Notes under the pieces: generated by a model
Database searches by the model: none
What the model was told of the DNA's origin: nothing
What the model saw: only the letters and a program-made list of their open reading frames with translations
Part shown: positions 16,051 to 23,725 of the stretch, in pieces
Position numbering within the stretch: position 1 is the first letter of the stretch
Layout of the letters: each line of letters opens with the position of its first letter
Source: Acidimicrobiales bacterium
GTDB lineage: Bacteria > Actinomycetota > Acidimicrobiia > Acidimicrobiales > MedAcidi-G1
Direction of reading: 5' to 3'
Assembly (NCBI GenBank): GCA_030747595.1
Contig: JASLKK010000006.1
Span: 62,001-126,000, forward strand
DNA length: 64,000 nt
Position numbers and translations under genes: made by a program

Positions 16051-17597
16051 GAACAAAGCCGTCCCTGGAGCGAACCGCTCAGTCGCTCGAACGCACTGGC
16101 GAAACGGTGGTGATCACCGTGGTGTCGCTCCGGCGACGCCTCGACATCCGGATGCTCCGTTGGCAGGCCCGACTTGACTCCAAGGCTGGGGACCGAGTCA
16201 TTCCTTGGATCACTGCGTTCGTCCTGGCCATCGTCCTGTCGCTTCTAGCGCTGGCCCGATACCGAGATCTCGGCATCGGACCGGACCTCGGTCACTACCT
16301 CCAGGCGTCCCACCTCATGGACCGCGGATTCGAACCAGTGGTGACAAATCTTGGCCACAACCTGTTCGCCGACCAGGCGGCGTGGATCTTCTGGCCCATT
16401 GCCTGGATCCTTCGTGTCCTGCCGGCTGCTGGCACGCTGCTCGTCCTCCAATCGATGGCCTTGGCCCTCGCCGTGGTGCCCATCTGGCGGATCGCCCGAG
16501 GCCCGGCCAATCTCCGGATCGCTCCCGCTTCTGCCCTGATGGCGGCCTATGCCCTTCACCCGTCAGTGCATGACCTGAACCTGGCCGGCTTCCATCCCGA
16601 GGCGTTGGCCATCCCGGCGCTCATGGCGGCCTACCTGATGGCTCGCTCGGAACGCTGGTGGTGGCTGGCGGGGTTGGCGCTGGTGGTGGTGTCCACCCGG
16701 GCTGATCTGGGGCTGGCCGTCGCCGCACTCGGACTTATTCTGGTCGGGGAGGACAACCGCACCCGTGGCTGGTCGTTGGCCACTTTCGGCCTGACCTGGT
16801 TCCTTGTCATGTCGTTCGTGGTGCAACCCCTGATGGGTGAGGGCCACTACCCGCACCTTGGTGCCTTCGCCCACTACGGCGACGGCGTGGTCGGCATCTT
16901 CTTCGGGATACTGGCCGATCCGGCGGGACTGCTGGGCGACTTATTCGCCCGGGAGGGCTTCGACAAAGTGTTGTTGCTGCTCGCTCCGGCGCTATTCCTG
17001 CCGCTGGTACGCCCCAGGTATCTGGTGCCGATCATTCCGTTGGTCGTCTTTTACCTGGTGGCTGACGTACCAGACGCCGGCTACGGGAATCCGCAGCAGG
17101 ACGTGGCAGCGTTGGCCTTCGTATTTATCGCCGCCACGTACGCCCTCATGCGCATCGGGACTGAGGGGGTCAGTCGAATACATGTGGATCGTCGGGTTCT
17201 CATGGTTCTGGTGCTGACCGCCATGGTGTTTTTCGTCCGTGATGCCGCCTCGTCGCCCTATGAGGATCCGTGGGACTGGGGTCGACGAAGCCCGACCGAC
17301 GAGGCTCGGGTCTCGACTTCGGTGCTGATCGGAGACGACGCACGGGTGATGGTGCCGTCAGAGGTGTACCCGCTCGTGGCTGATCGTCAGGCGGCTCACA
17401 TCCTGTTGCCCACTCACGGCATGCTGCCCGATCTGGACTGGTCTGGACGTATCGACGCCGTGGTGGTCGATGTGGAGTCTCTGGGCTGGCTGGCCACCGA
17501 GATCCGAATGTTCGAGTCACGCCTGATAGCCATGGATTACCGCAAGCGGTTCGACCGTGACGGCGTCCGGCTCTGGGTGCGCCGGCCGGGCGCCTGA
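16047..17597 (+). CDS. DUF2079 multi-pass membrane protein
   Basis: A 516-residue membrane protein with a short basic N-terminus and about ten hydrophobic segments. The RYRDLGIGPDLGHYLQ motif after the first membrane segment and the NLAGFHPEAL stretch are typical of DUF2079, a family with GT-C-like topology thought to include polyprenyl-phosphate sugar transferases. The acceptor is unknown. The start GTG overlaps the SRAP stop by 4 nt, so the two genes are probably co-translated. Confidence 0.82.
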   Translation: MRTKPSLERTAQSLERTGETVVITVVSLRRRLDIRMLRWQARLDSKAGDRVIPWITAFVLAIVLSLLALARYRDLGIGPDLGHYLQASHLMDRGFEPVVTNLGHNLFADQAAWIFWPIAWILRVLPAAGTLLVLQSMALALAVVPIWRIARGPANLRIAPASALMAAYALHPSVHDLNLAGFHPEALAIPALMAAYLMARSERWWWLAGLALVVVSTRADLGLAVAALGLILVGEDNRTRGWSLATFGLTWFLVMSFVVQPLMGEGHYPHLGAFAHYGDGVVGIFFGILADPAGLLGDLFAREGFDKVLLLLAPALFLPLVRPRYLVPIIPLVVFYLVADVPDAGYGNPQQDVAALAFVFIAATYALMRIGTEGVSRIHVDRRVLMVLVLTAMVFFVRDAASSPYEDPWDWGRRSPTDEARVSTSVLIGDDARVMVPSEVYPLVADRQAAHILLPTHGMLPDLDWSGRIDAVVVDVESLGWLATEIRMFESRLIAMDYRKRFDRDGVRLWVRRPGA

Positions 17598-17624
17598 TAG
17601 TGCCGGTGATGGTTTTCTGACCCG

Positions 17625-18044
17625 TTACACGACGGCGGTGTGCCCGTCGGAGCGAAGGGCACACCGGAGTTGTTCGGCGACCGCATCGAGATGGCTGGCG
17701 TCCACCTCAGGGTCAGCTTCCGTGAAGTCGAGGTGCCCCATGTGGTTGATCGGCACGACGTGCAAATGTGTGTGCGGAACCTCGAACCCAGCGATCATTA
17801 GTCCGATTCGGGCGGGGGCAAAGACGGCCATCTGCGCCTGACCGACGGCATGGGCCACCACGGTGCAGTGGGCGGCGGTCTCGGCCGGGAGGTCGGTCCA
17901 CCGGTCGACTTCGGCGAGAGGAACGACTAGCACGTGTCCCGTGTTGAGAGGCCGGATGTCGACCATGGCCACACAGATGTCGTCCCGCCAGATGATCCGT
18001 CCGGGAAGTTCGCCTTCGATGATGCGGGTGAAGATCGTGGGCAC
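17625..18044 (-). CDS. HIT family hydrolase
   Basis: A 139-residue nucleotide-binding HIT protein with the triad H91-T-H93-L-H95 followed by VVP, and the conserved IFTRIIEGELPGRIIWRDD beginning. Members hydrolyse AMP-linked substrates such as adenosine phosphoramidates. The start is taken as the GTG at 18044, where the family's usual first residues begin; the frame open to 18344 overlaps pgsA. The gene is convergent with DUF2079 and divergent from pgsA. Confidence 0.9.
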   Translation of the reverse strand: MPTIFTRIIEGELPGRIIWRDDICVAMVDIRPLNTGHVLVVPLAEVDRWTDLPAETAAHCTVVAHAVGQAQMAVFAPARIGLMIAGFEVPHTHLHVVPINHMGHLDFTEADPEVDASHLDAVAEQLRCALRSDGHTAVV

Positions 18045-18116
18045 GGGAACTCCGGTCGTGTTGTGGCTGGAACGCCCTGCCTGAAGGCCGGCGCTTCTGG
18101 GGGTGGTTGCGGATCG

Positions 18117-18122
18117 TAGGCT
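18117..18122 (+). promoter_or_regulatory. Leaderless -10 element (TAGGCT) for pgsA
   Basis: TAGGCT ends 7 nt before the ATG at 18130, supporting that start over the GTG/ATG further upstream. Confidence 0.5.
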
Positions 18123-18129
18123 GCGCCCG

Positions 18130-18741
18130 ATGGGACCGAAGACCTCAGCGACCACGCCGACGTCACTCACCGGCTGGGCGGGAGTTTGGACGATTCCCAA
18201 CCTAATCACCGTGGTCCGCCTCGGGTGCATCCCGTGGTTCTTGTGGCTACTGGTCTCCCAGGAGAACCGCATGGCCGCCGCTTTGCTACTCGGGGTGTTG
18301 GGTGCCACCGACTGGGTGGACGGCTGGATCGCCCGTCGTTTCAATCAGATATCCGATGTCGGCAAGTTGCTGGATCCGACGGCTGACCGGATCCTGCTGG
18401 TTGTCGCTCTGGTGGCCATCGCTGACGATGGGTCTATTCCAATGTGGTTTGCGGTGACCATCTTGGTTCGGGAAATCCTGATCGGGCTGGTGGCCCTGAT
18501 CCTGTTGGCGATCGGGGTTCGGCGCATCGACGTGACGTGGTGGGGCAAGACAGGCACATTCGCCCTCTTGTGGGCCGTGCCATGCTTTCTGGCCGGCCAG
18601 TCCACGATCCCCGCGGCGGTGGCCTTCGAGGCCGGGGCCTGGATCTTCGGCATTCCGGGCCTGCTCATTTCCTGGATCGCTGCCTGGGGCTACGTTCCGG
18701 TGGCCCGCTCCGCACTCAGGGAGCGCCGGACTCGTTCTTGA
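18130..18741 (+). CDS. pgsA: CDP-alcohol phosphatidyltransferase (phosphatidylglycerophosphate synthase-like)
   Basis: Membrane enzyme that joins CDP-diacylglycerol to an alcohol, here probably glycerol-3-phosphate. The family motif is complete: DWVDGWIARRF followed by G and the two aspartates of LLDPTADR. The 203 residues carry about five to six membrane segments. It directly precedes gcvH, the same order as pgsA2 and gcvH in mycobacteria, which supports the call, but the alcohol substrate is not proved by sequence. Confidence 0.85.
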   Translation: MGPKTSATTPTSLTGWAGVWTIPNLITVVRLGCIPWFLWLLVSQENRMAAALLLGVLGATDWVDGWIARRFNQISDVGKLLDPTADRILLVVALVAIADDGSIPMWFAVTILVREILIGLVALILLAIGVRRIDVTWWGKTGTFALLWAVPCFLAGQSTIPAAVAFEAGAWIFGIPGLLISWIAAWGYVPVARSALRERRTRS

Positions 18742-18775
18742 GTAGGCCCGTTCCTGAGGAGCGGGCCGGTAGCGG

Positions 18776-18781
18776 TAAGTT
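18776..18781 (+). promoter_or_regulatory. Leaderless -10 element (TAAGTT) for gcvH
   Basis: TAAGTT ends 6 nt before the ATG at 18788; no ribosome binding site is present in the gap. Confidence 0.5.
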
Positions 18782-18787
18782 CATTAC

Positions 18788-19162
18788 ATGAACGTTCCCT
18801 CCGATCTCCGCTATTCGGTCGACCATGAGTGGGTCCGGGTGATGGGGGACAGCCGTGTGCGGATTGGGATCACTGACTACGCCCAGGATGCGCTGGGAGA
18901 CGTGGTGTTCGTCGAGACACCCGAGGTCGGGACCCGGATTGAATCCGGCAGTGTGTTCGGTGAGGTGGAGTCAACTAAGTCGGTCTCGGAGCTTTTCGCG
19001 CCGGTGACCGGCGAGGTGGTCGCGGTCAACGAGGAGTTGGAGACAGCTCCCGAGAAGGTCAACGAGGACCCTTACGGCGAGGGATGGATCTGTGAGATCC
19101 TGGCCGAATCGGAAGGCGACCTCATGGATTCAGCGGCCTATCAGGCGTTGATCGAGGACTGA
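18788..19162 (+). CDS. gcvH: Glycine cleavage system H protein
   Basis: Lipoyl carrier of the glycine cleavage complex. The 124-residue protein begins with the family's [10 protein letters not shown] and has the lipoylation lysine in [19 protein letters not shown]. The C-terminal [13 protein letters not shown] is also typical. No gcvT, gcvP or gcvL is in the window. Its stop is 2 nt before the FHA gene, so it heads a compact regulatory and metabolic operon. Confidence 0.96.
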   Translation: MNVPSDLRYSVDHEWVRVMGDSRVRIGITDYAQDALGDVVFVETPEVGTRIESGSVFGEVESTKSVSELFAPVTGEVVAVNEELETAPEKVNEDPYGEGWICEILAESEGDLMDSAAYQALIED

Positions 19163-19164
19163 TC

Positions 19165-19563
19165 ATGGTTGGGTATCCCGAGGGCACGAATGACGAACCG
19201 ACAGACGCCTTCGATCCGGTCGCTGATGTTCCGCACCGGTCCGACCGGGATCAGTTCCCCTCTGAGTGCGGGCTATTCGTCGTCGAGTCAGGCCCCAAGG
19301 CCGGTTCGCGCTACGGCCTAGAAGCTCCACTGACCTCTGTGGGTCGCCACGGCCAAGCCGACATCCTGCTCGACGACGTCACGGTGTCACGCCGTCACGT
19401 CGAGGTGGAACGGATTGCCGACCGCTATCTGGTCCGGGATGTCGGCTCCCTGAACGGCACCTGGTTGAACGGCGGACGGATCGACACGGCGGAGTTGAGC
19501 GACGGCGACGAACTCCAGATCGGCCGATTCAAGTTGGTCTTCTTCCACGGAACAGCGGATTGA
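19165..19563 (+). CDS. garA: FHA domain protein, GarA/OdhI-like
   Basis: A 132-residue protein with an acidic, disordered N-terminus (about 1-35) and one FHA domain with all core elements: SVGRHGQADILLDD, SRRHVEVE and SLNGTWLNG. By position between gcvH and a MerR gene it is the counterpart of mycobacterial GarA, which switches 2-oxoglutarate metabolism when phosphorylated. The ETTS phosphorylation motif of GarA and OdhI is not present in the N-terminus, so the control mechanism may differ. Confidence 0.85.
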   Translation: MVGYPEGTNDEPTDAFDPVADVPHRSDRDQFPSECGLFVVESGPKAGSRYGLEAPLTSVGRHGQADILLDDVTVSRRHVEVERIADRYLVRDVGSLNGTWLNGGRIDTAELSDGDELQIGRFKLVFFHGTAD

Positions 19564-19624
19564 GCCCGCGGCGAGGTCGGATGGCGCATCCGGTCCATCA
19601 CGACCTACTCGGAGGATGGAACCA

Positions 19625-20347
19625 ATGAACATCGGTGACGTGGTCACCGTTCTGGAGGCCGAGTTCCCCGACGTGACCGTTTCCAAGTTGCGGTTCTTGG
19701 AGGCTGAAGGTCTGGTTCGCCCGGCCCGATCGGCTAGCGGCTATCGGCGTTACGAGGAGGAGGACGTGGCCCGTGTCATTCGAGCCCTCCGGCTTCAGCG
19801 TGACCGGCATCTGCCGTTGAAAGTGATCGCCAGCATGCTCGATGAGAGCCCTCCGGCCGGAACCCCGGGTGACGGTGGCGTTGATGTACCGGCCTTCCGG
19901 GAGCGGGTCGGTCGCCGGGGGCGTTCTGCCGAAGGTGGCGGACTATCTGGATCGGTGAGCGTTTCCCTGGCCGAGCTGGCTGTCATGGTGGGCCTTGACG
20001 AGGACACGGTCGCTGAGCTCGAACGTCTGGGTCTGGTCCGGGGTCGCGAAGCCGGGTCCAGCACGGTGTACGACGACGAGGCGGTGTTGGTCGGCCGGGT
20101 TGCAGCATGCTTCGTGGGTCATGGCTTTGACGTGCGTCATCTCCGGATGTACCTGGTGGCCGCCCAGCGTGAGGCCGGCCTCCTGGAACAGCTGGTAGGT
20201 CCAGTCGCCGGCGGTGGGGGACCGGGGGACTCTTCCCACGGTCGGTCGTTGCTTGAGGCTCGACAGTTGGTCGACGAGTTGACCGATGCCGGCTCGGCGC
20301 TACACGAGTTGCTGGTCCGGCGGGAACTCGGCACGGTGGGCCGATGA
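19625..20347 (+). CDS. MerR family regulator (Rv1828-like)
   Basis: The 240-residue product has an N-terminal MerR helix-turn-helix (SKLRFLEAEGLVRPARSASGYRRYEEED) and a second MerR-like helical part after residue 110 (VSLAELAVMVGLDEDTV). The ATG at 19625 is preferred because GGAGG at 19611-19615 is 9 nt upstream; the earlier ATG at 19616 abuts the GGAGG. It corresponds by sequence and order to Rv1828. The ligand is unknown. Its stop overlaps the next start as ATGA. Confidence 0.88.
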   Translation: MNIGDVVTVLEAEFPDVTVSKLRFLEAEGLVRPARSASGYRRYEEEDVARVIRALRLQRDRHLPLKVIASMLDESPPAGTPGDGGVDVPAFRERVGRRGRSAEGGGLSGSVSVSLAELAVMVGLDEDTVAELERLGLVRGREAGSSTVYDDEAVLVGRVAACFVGHGFDVRHLRMYLVAAQREAGLLEQLVGPVAGGGGPGDSSHGRSLLEARQLVDELTDAGSALHELLVRRELGTVGR

Positions 20348-20922
20348 ACGGACCGAAGCTCCATCGCACCGCCGAGGAGATCGAGCGACGGATTGACTCC
20401 ATGGCCGAGGAGTTGGTGGATTGGGTAGATGTCGACACGGTGGTAGTGGGAGTTCTCAAGGGCTGCCTCCCGTTCATGGCTGACCTCGTGCGGCAATTCA
20501 CGGTGCCCGTCGAGATCGACTTCTTGGCCCTGAGCACGTTCCTGCCAGACAGTGGTCGTGTTCGCCTTACGAGGGACCTGTCGATCGACGTGACCGGACG
20601 CAAGGTCCTGCTCGTAGAGGGTGTGGTCGACACGGGATTCCGTCTCGACTATCTGCGGCGGCATTTGGCCTCCCATGGAGCGTCCGAGGTGAGGGTCTGC
20701 ACCCTTTTCGATCGTGCTGATCGGCGGGTTCTACCTGCGGATCTGAACCATGTCGGATTCGACACGGGGGCGACGTTCCTGGTCGGATTCGGACTGGACC
20801 ACCGGGGAGAGTTCCGCAACCTCCCGGCGGTGGTTGAAGTCGACCTGACCGAGCTGGATCGGGGTGGCCCGGAGATGGTGGATGCCGTGAGGAACACGGG
20901 ACGGGCCGACACGCACAACTAG
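20344..20922 (+). CDS. Hypoxanthine-phosphoribosyltransferase-like protein with altered PRPP motif
   Basis: A 192-residue type I phosphoribosyltransferase fold with the HPRT-like GVLKGCLPFMADLVRQF element and a PRPP-binding loop at residues 89-98. The loop reads VEGVVDTG where HPRT has ED..DTG, so the second acidic residue that holds the ribose hydroxyls is Gly93 while D96 and T97 remain. It may be a low-activity or repurposed enzyme. It is inserted between the MerR and DUF151 genes, which are adjacent in mycobacteria, and overlaps the MerR gene by 4 nt. Confidence 0.8.
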   Translation: MNGPKLHRTAEEIERRIDSMAEELVDWVDVDTVVVGVLKGCLPFMADLVRQFTVPVEIDFLALSTFLPDSGRVRLTRDLSIDVTGRKVLLVEGVVDTGFRLDYLRRHLASHGASEVRVCTLFDRADRRVLPADLNHVGFDTGATFLVGFGLDHRGEFRNLPAVVEVDLTELDRGGPEMVDAVRNTGRADTHN

Positions 20923-20984
20923 GGTTTCGGGGTGCTGTTTCACTCGCCCGTCGCCCTGACAGTTCCGGCCGATGAGAGCGACCA

Positions 20985-21491
20985 ATGATCGCCATGGAGG
21001 TGTTGGGCGTCCAGGAGGTCCTGCCATCGGACACTCCGGTGGTCCTGCTTCGGGAGACTGAGGGCGAGAGGATGCTGCCCATCTTCATCGGGCTACCCGA
21101 GGCAAAATCCATCGGTCTGGCTATGACCGGCCAGGATCCGCCACGTCCCATGACTCACGACCTAATGGCCTCCCTGCTGGAGACATTCTCGGTGTCCGTC
21201 GAGCAGGTGGTGGTGACCGAAATACGTGAGCGAACGTTCTTTGCTGAGGTCACCCTTCGGGGGCCGGTGGGCATCGAGGTGATCTCAGCCCGACCGTCCG
21301 ATGCCATTGCCCTGGCCGTGCGAACGGGAGCCCCGGTGTTCGCCGCCGAAGAGGTGGTCGATGAGGCGGGCTTCGTACCGCCGCCGACCGATGACACAAC
21401 GGAGTCATCCGGAGAGACGGCTGCCGAGGTGCAGGTCGAGGAATTCCGGGCCTTCCTGGACTCGGTCGACCCCGAAGACTTCGAGTCCTGA
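20985..21491 (+). CDS. DUF151 bifunctional-nuclease-domain protein (Rv1829-like)
   Basis: The 168-residue product is a typical DUF151 protein: MEVLGVQEVLPSDTPVVLL start, GERMLPIFIGLPEA, and ARPSDAIALAVRTGAPVF. A nuclease role has been claimed for plant members, but the bacterial function is unclear. The C-terminal 40 residues are acidic and variable. It keeps the mycobacterial gene order with a second MerR gene following. Confidence 0.9.
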   Translation: MIAMEVLGVQEVLPSDTPVVLLRETEGERMLPIFIGLPEAKSIGLAMTGQDPPRPMTHDLMASLLETFSVSVEQVVVTEIRERTFFAEVTLRGPVGIEVISARPSDAIALAVRTGAPVFAAEEVVDEAGFVPPPTDDTTESSGETAAEVQVEEFRAFLDSVDPEDFES

Positions 21492-21526
21492 CCAGACGTC
21501 GTTGCTCGGCTTGCTCCGGGTCCTGA

Positions 21527-21543
21527 TCGCGCGCTGAGCGCGA
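21527..21543 (+). terminator. Short hairpin after the DUF151 gene
   Basis: TCGCGC (21527-21532) pairs with GCGCGA (21538-21543) around a 5-nt loop, 35 nt after the stop. No T-run follows, so termination would be partial at best. Confidence 0.3.
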
Positions 21544-21569
21544 GAATTGCCACGCTCCGTGCGAAATCC

Positions 21570-21598
21570 TTGATTCGAGGAGGCGCCCTGCCTACGCT
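21570..21598 (+). promoter_or_regulatory. Sigma70-type promoter for the second MerR gene
   Basis: TTGATT at 21570-21575 and TACGCT at 21593-21598 are separated by exactly 17 bp, the best -35/-10 pair I found in the window. It predicts a transcript starting near 21605 with a leader of about 60 nt. Confidence 0.65.
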
Positions 21599-21619
21599 GT
21601 GTCGAGTCACAGGGCTGTA

Positions 21620-21635
21620 GTTCCAACCGTGGAAC
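21620..21635 (+). promoter_or_regulatory. Perfect palindrome in the MerR leader, candidate operator
   Basis: GTTCCA and TGGAAC flank a 4-bp spacer, 22 bp downstream of the -10. The position suits a repressor operator or an RNA hairpin, possibly autoregulation by the downstream MerR protein. Confidence 0.4.
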
Positions 21636-21663
21636 GCTGAGCCCGATTCGAGGGAGACGTCCC

Positions 21664-22182
21664 ATGGCCGCCAATTCAGATTCTTCGCTGCCAGGAAGCG
21701 GACAGGAGTCCGTCGAGCCCGAGGGCTACCCGGGCAAGCGCGCTGCCGAGATCGCTGGCATCACCTACCGCCAACTGGACTACTGGGCGCGAACCGATTT
21801 GGTTCGGCCGTCAATGGCCCGGGCGACCGGTAGCGGCAGTCGACGCCTCTACTCCTACCGCGACCTGCTGGAACTTCGGTCCGTTAAGTCTCTTTTGGAC
21901 GCCGGCATCCGCCTGGAGCTAGTCCGTGAGGTCTTCGCCTATTTGACGACACAACTCGACGAGGACGTGACCCGGGTGAACCTGGTGATCAGTGGTTCAT
22001 CGGTCATGGTCCGTACCGGCGAGGAGGAGATCGTCGACTTGCTGCGTCACGGTCAGGGAGTTCTCAACATCCTCCCTCTCTCCGGAGTCAAGGAACAGGT
22101 CGATGCCCGGATCGTGGAGCTGTACCCGGAGGGCCGTCGGGCCGCCGAAGCAGCCCCGATCGATCGGGCGGTCGGTCACTAG
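21664..22182 (+). CDS. MerR family regulator (Rv1830-like)
   Basis: A 172-residue regulator. After a 20-residue disordered start, the MerR domain reads AAEIAGITYRQLDYWAR and RRLYSYRDLLELRSVKSLLD. A compact C-terminal domain (VNLVISGSSVMVRTGEEEIVDLL) is shared with Rv1830-type proteins. The ATG has GGGAGACG 5 nt upstream. Its own promoter separates it from DUF151. Confidence 0.88.
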   Translation: MAANSDSSLPGSGQESVEPEGYPGKRAAEIAGITYRQLDYWARTDLVRPSMARATGSGSRRLYSYRDLLELRSVKSLLDAGIRLELVREVFAYLTTQLDEDVTRVNLVISGSSVMVRTGEEEIVDLLRHGQGVLNILPLSGVKEQVDARIVELYPEGRRAAEAAPIDRAVGH

Positions 22183-22209
22183 GAACAACGGCCGGGAGGG
22201 GGAGGCGGC

Positions 22210-22563
22210 ATGGGCGAAGTTCGAAGACTTCGGGTCGAAGCGCTTCCAATGGATCCCATTTTCGCCCACGAGTCTGAGCAGCGGGTGGCCGATCTGCTGG
22301 ACTTCTACGAGATTGCTTGGGACTACGAGCCCCGCACCTTCGTATTGGAGACCGCCCCCGACGGCAACCCCCGCACGGCATTCACCCCCGACTTCTACCT
22401 GCCCGATCACGACCTCTACCTAGAGGTCACTACTCTCCGCCAGTCGCTGGTGACCCGCAAGAACCGCAAGGTCCGTCTACTCCGAGAACGTCACCCTGGG
22501 ATTCACATCCGAATCCTCTATCGCCGAGACCTCGAACGCCTCCTGGTTACCCACGCCGCCTGA
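22210..22563 (+). CDS. Small PD-(D/E)XK-nuclease-like protein
   Basis: The 117-residue product has a core FTPDFYLPDHDLYLEVTT near residues 58-75, the spacing of a PD...ExK nuclease active site, but with Thr where the catalytic Lys is expected. A basic region follows (TRKNRKVRLLRERHPG). ATG 22210 has GGGAGGGGGAGG upstream. It follows the Rv1830-like gene by 27 nt. A nuclease or nucleic-acid-binding role is inference only. Confidence 0.65.
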   Translation: MGEVRRLRVEALPMDPIFAHESEQRVADLLDFYEIAWDYEPRTFVLETAPDGNPRTAFTPDFYLPDHDLYLEVTTLRQSLVTRKNRKVRLLRERHPGIHIRILYRRDLERLLVTHAA

Positions 22564-22769
22564 TCGCCCGGATCGGCCGGCCGACTACGGGGGCCCACCG
22601 GCCCTTGATCGATAGCGCCCCAGACGCGGAGACCTCTTTCCGACGTGGGACTACACAATCGCCTTGGTGTTCCCGCCGGTGAACGAGGGTGCTGCATTGG
22701 TCGTCCACTAGCTATGACCGGCGTGGACACCTATCTCATTGCCCAACCCATTGTGAGCGACTGGTCCTG

Positions 22770-22781
22770 AGGGCCGGCCCT
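22770..22781. repeat. 12-bp palindrome between convergent genes
   Basis: AGGGCCGGCCCT is a perfect palindrome in the 251-bp gap between the nuclease-like gene and the aldolase gene. It could be part of a bidirectional terminator, but it has no loop as it stands. Confidence 0.3.
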
Positions 22782-22814
22782 GAGGTGCATATCTGCCTTG
22801 GATCCGGTGCGGCG

Positions 22815-23615
22815 TCAGTCCAGGAGGTCGGGCTGTTCACGCAGGATCTGGGCGAACAACGGCTGGGCACTGAACCAGCTGGCGAAGTTGCCTGCCACCT
22901 GCCGGTGGGTCATCGCTGCGGTCTCGTCATCCATGATGACCGGCGTACCGGCTGCCTCGGCCAGCAACTGGGCCTGACAGGAGCGTTCCATGGTGACGAA
23001 GAGCCAGGTCGCCGCCTCCACGGACTGACCAACTGTCAAGAGCCCGTGATTCCTCAGGATGGCTGCACTCCGGTCTCCGAGGGCGTAGGCGATGCGTTTG
23101 CCTTCCTCGGGGTCGTTGACGACTCCGGTGTAGTCGTCGAACACAACGTGGTCGCCGTAGAAGATGCAGGCGTCTTGAGTGATGGCGTCTAGCGGTCGAC
23201 CAAGCGAGGCCCAAGCCTTGCCGTACAGCGAATGGGAGTGGGCCGCTGCGATCACATCGGGGCGGGCCATGTGGAGGCCGGAATGGATGGCGAACGCTGC
23301 CTGGTTGACGGCGAATTCGCCGTGCATGATCTCGCCGGTGTGACTCACCAGGAGGAGGTCCGAGACTCGGATGTGGCTAAACGGTGTTCCAAACGGGTTA
23401 ACCCAGAAACAGTCGGTGTGTTCGGGGTCGCGCACGGTGACATGGCCGGCCACTCCTTCGCTGAACCCGTATTTGCCGAAGATTCGGAAGGCGGCAGCCA
23501 GGCGCTCTTTGCGGTGTTGGCGCTCGGCCTCGACGTCATCGAACGTCGGGATGTCGTAGGGAATGGGCTTTTCGGATTTGAATGCCGGGTTGTTTCGCAG
23601 ATCAGGCTTACTCAC
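22815..23615 (-). CDS. Class II aldolase/adducin family protein
   Basis: A 266-residue zinc aldolase-type protein. Metal ligands are visible in AAAHSHSLYGKAWA and in the later RNHGLLTVG, and the substrate loop begins near SEGVAGHVTVRDP. The GTG at 23615 is chosen because CCTCC on the plus strand (23624-23628) gives GGAGG 8 nt upstream on the coding strand. Members act on sugar phosphates or related hydroxy-ketones; the substrate is unknown. Confidence 0.85.
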   Translation of the reverse strand: MSKPDLRNNPAFKSEKPIPYDIPTFDDVEAERQHRKERLAAAFRIFGKYGFSEGVAGHVTVRDPEHTDCFWVNPFGTPFSHIRVSDLLLVSHTGEIMHGEFAVNQAAFAIHSGLHMARPDVIAAAHSHSLYGKAWASLGRPLDAITQDACIFYGDHVVFDDYTGVVNDPEEGKRIAYALGDRSAAILRNHGLLTVGQSVEAATWLFVTMERSCQAQLLAEAAGTPVIMDDETAAMTHRQVAGNFASWFSAQPLFAQILREQPDLLD

Positions 23616-23645
23616 GTCGGGCGCCTCCGCTAAGCGATCAGGGTT

Positions 23646-23658
23646 TACATCAAGTGTA
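23646..23658 (-). promoter_or_regulatory. Candidate -10 and small inverted repeat before the aldolase gene
   Basis: On the minus strand TACACTTGATGTA holds a -10-like TACACT (23653-23658) and short TACA/TGTA arms, placing a start of transcription about 30 nt before the GTG. No -35 was found. Confidence 0.35.
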
Positions 23659-23725
23659 GATAACGACTCGCTCGTCGGCCGGATCGGGTCGAGTGGCAAC
23701 GGTCAGCAACGCGTCGCGTTCCACC

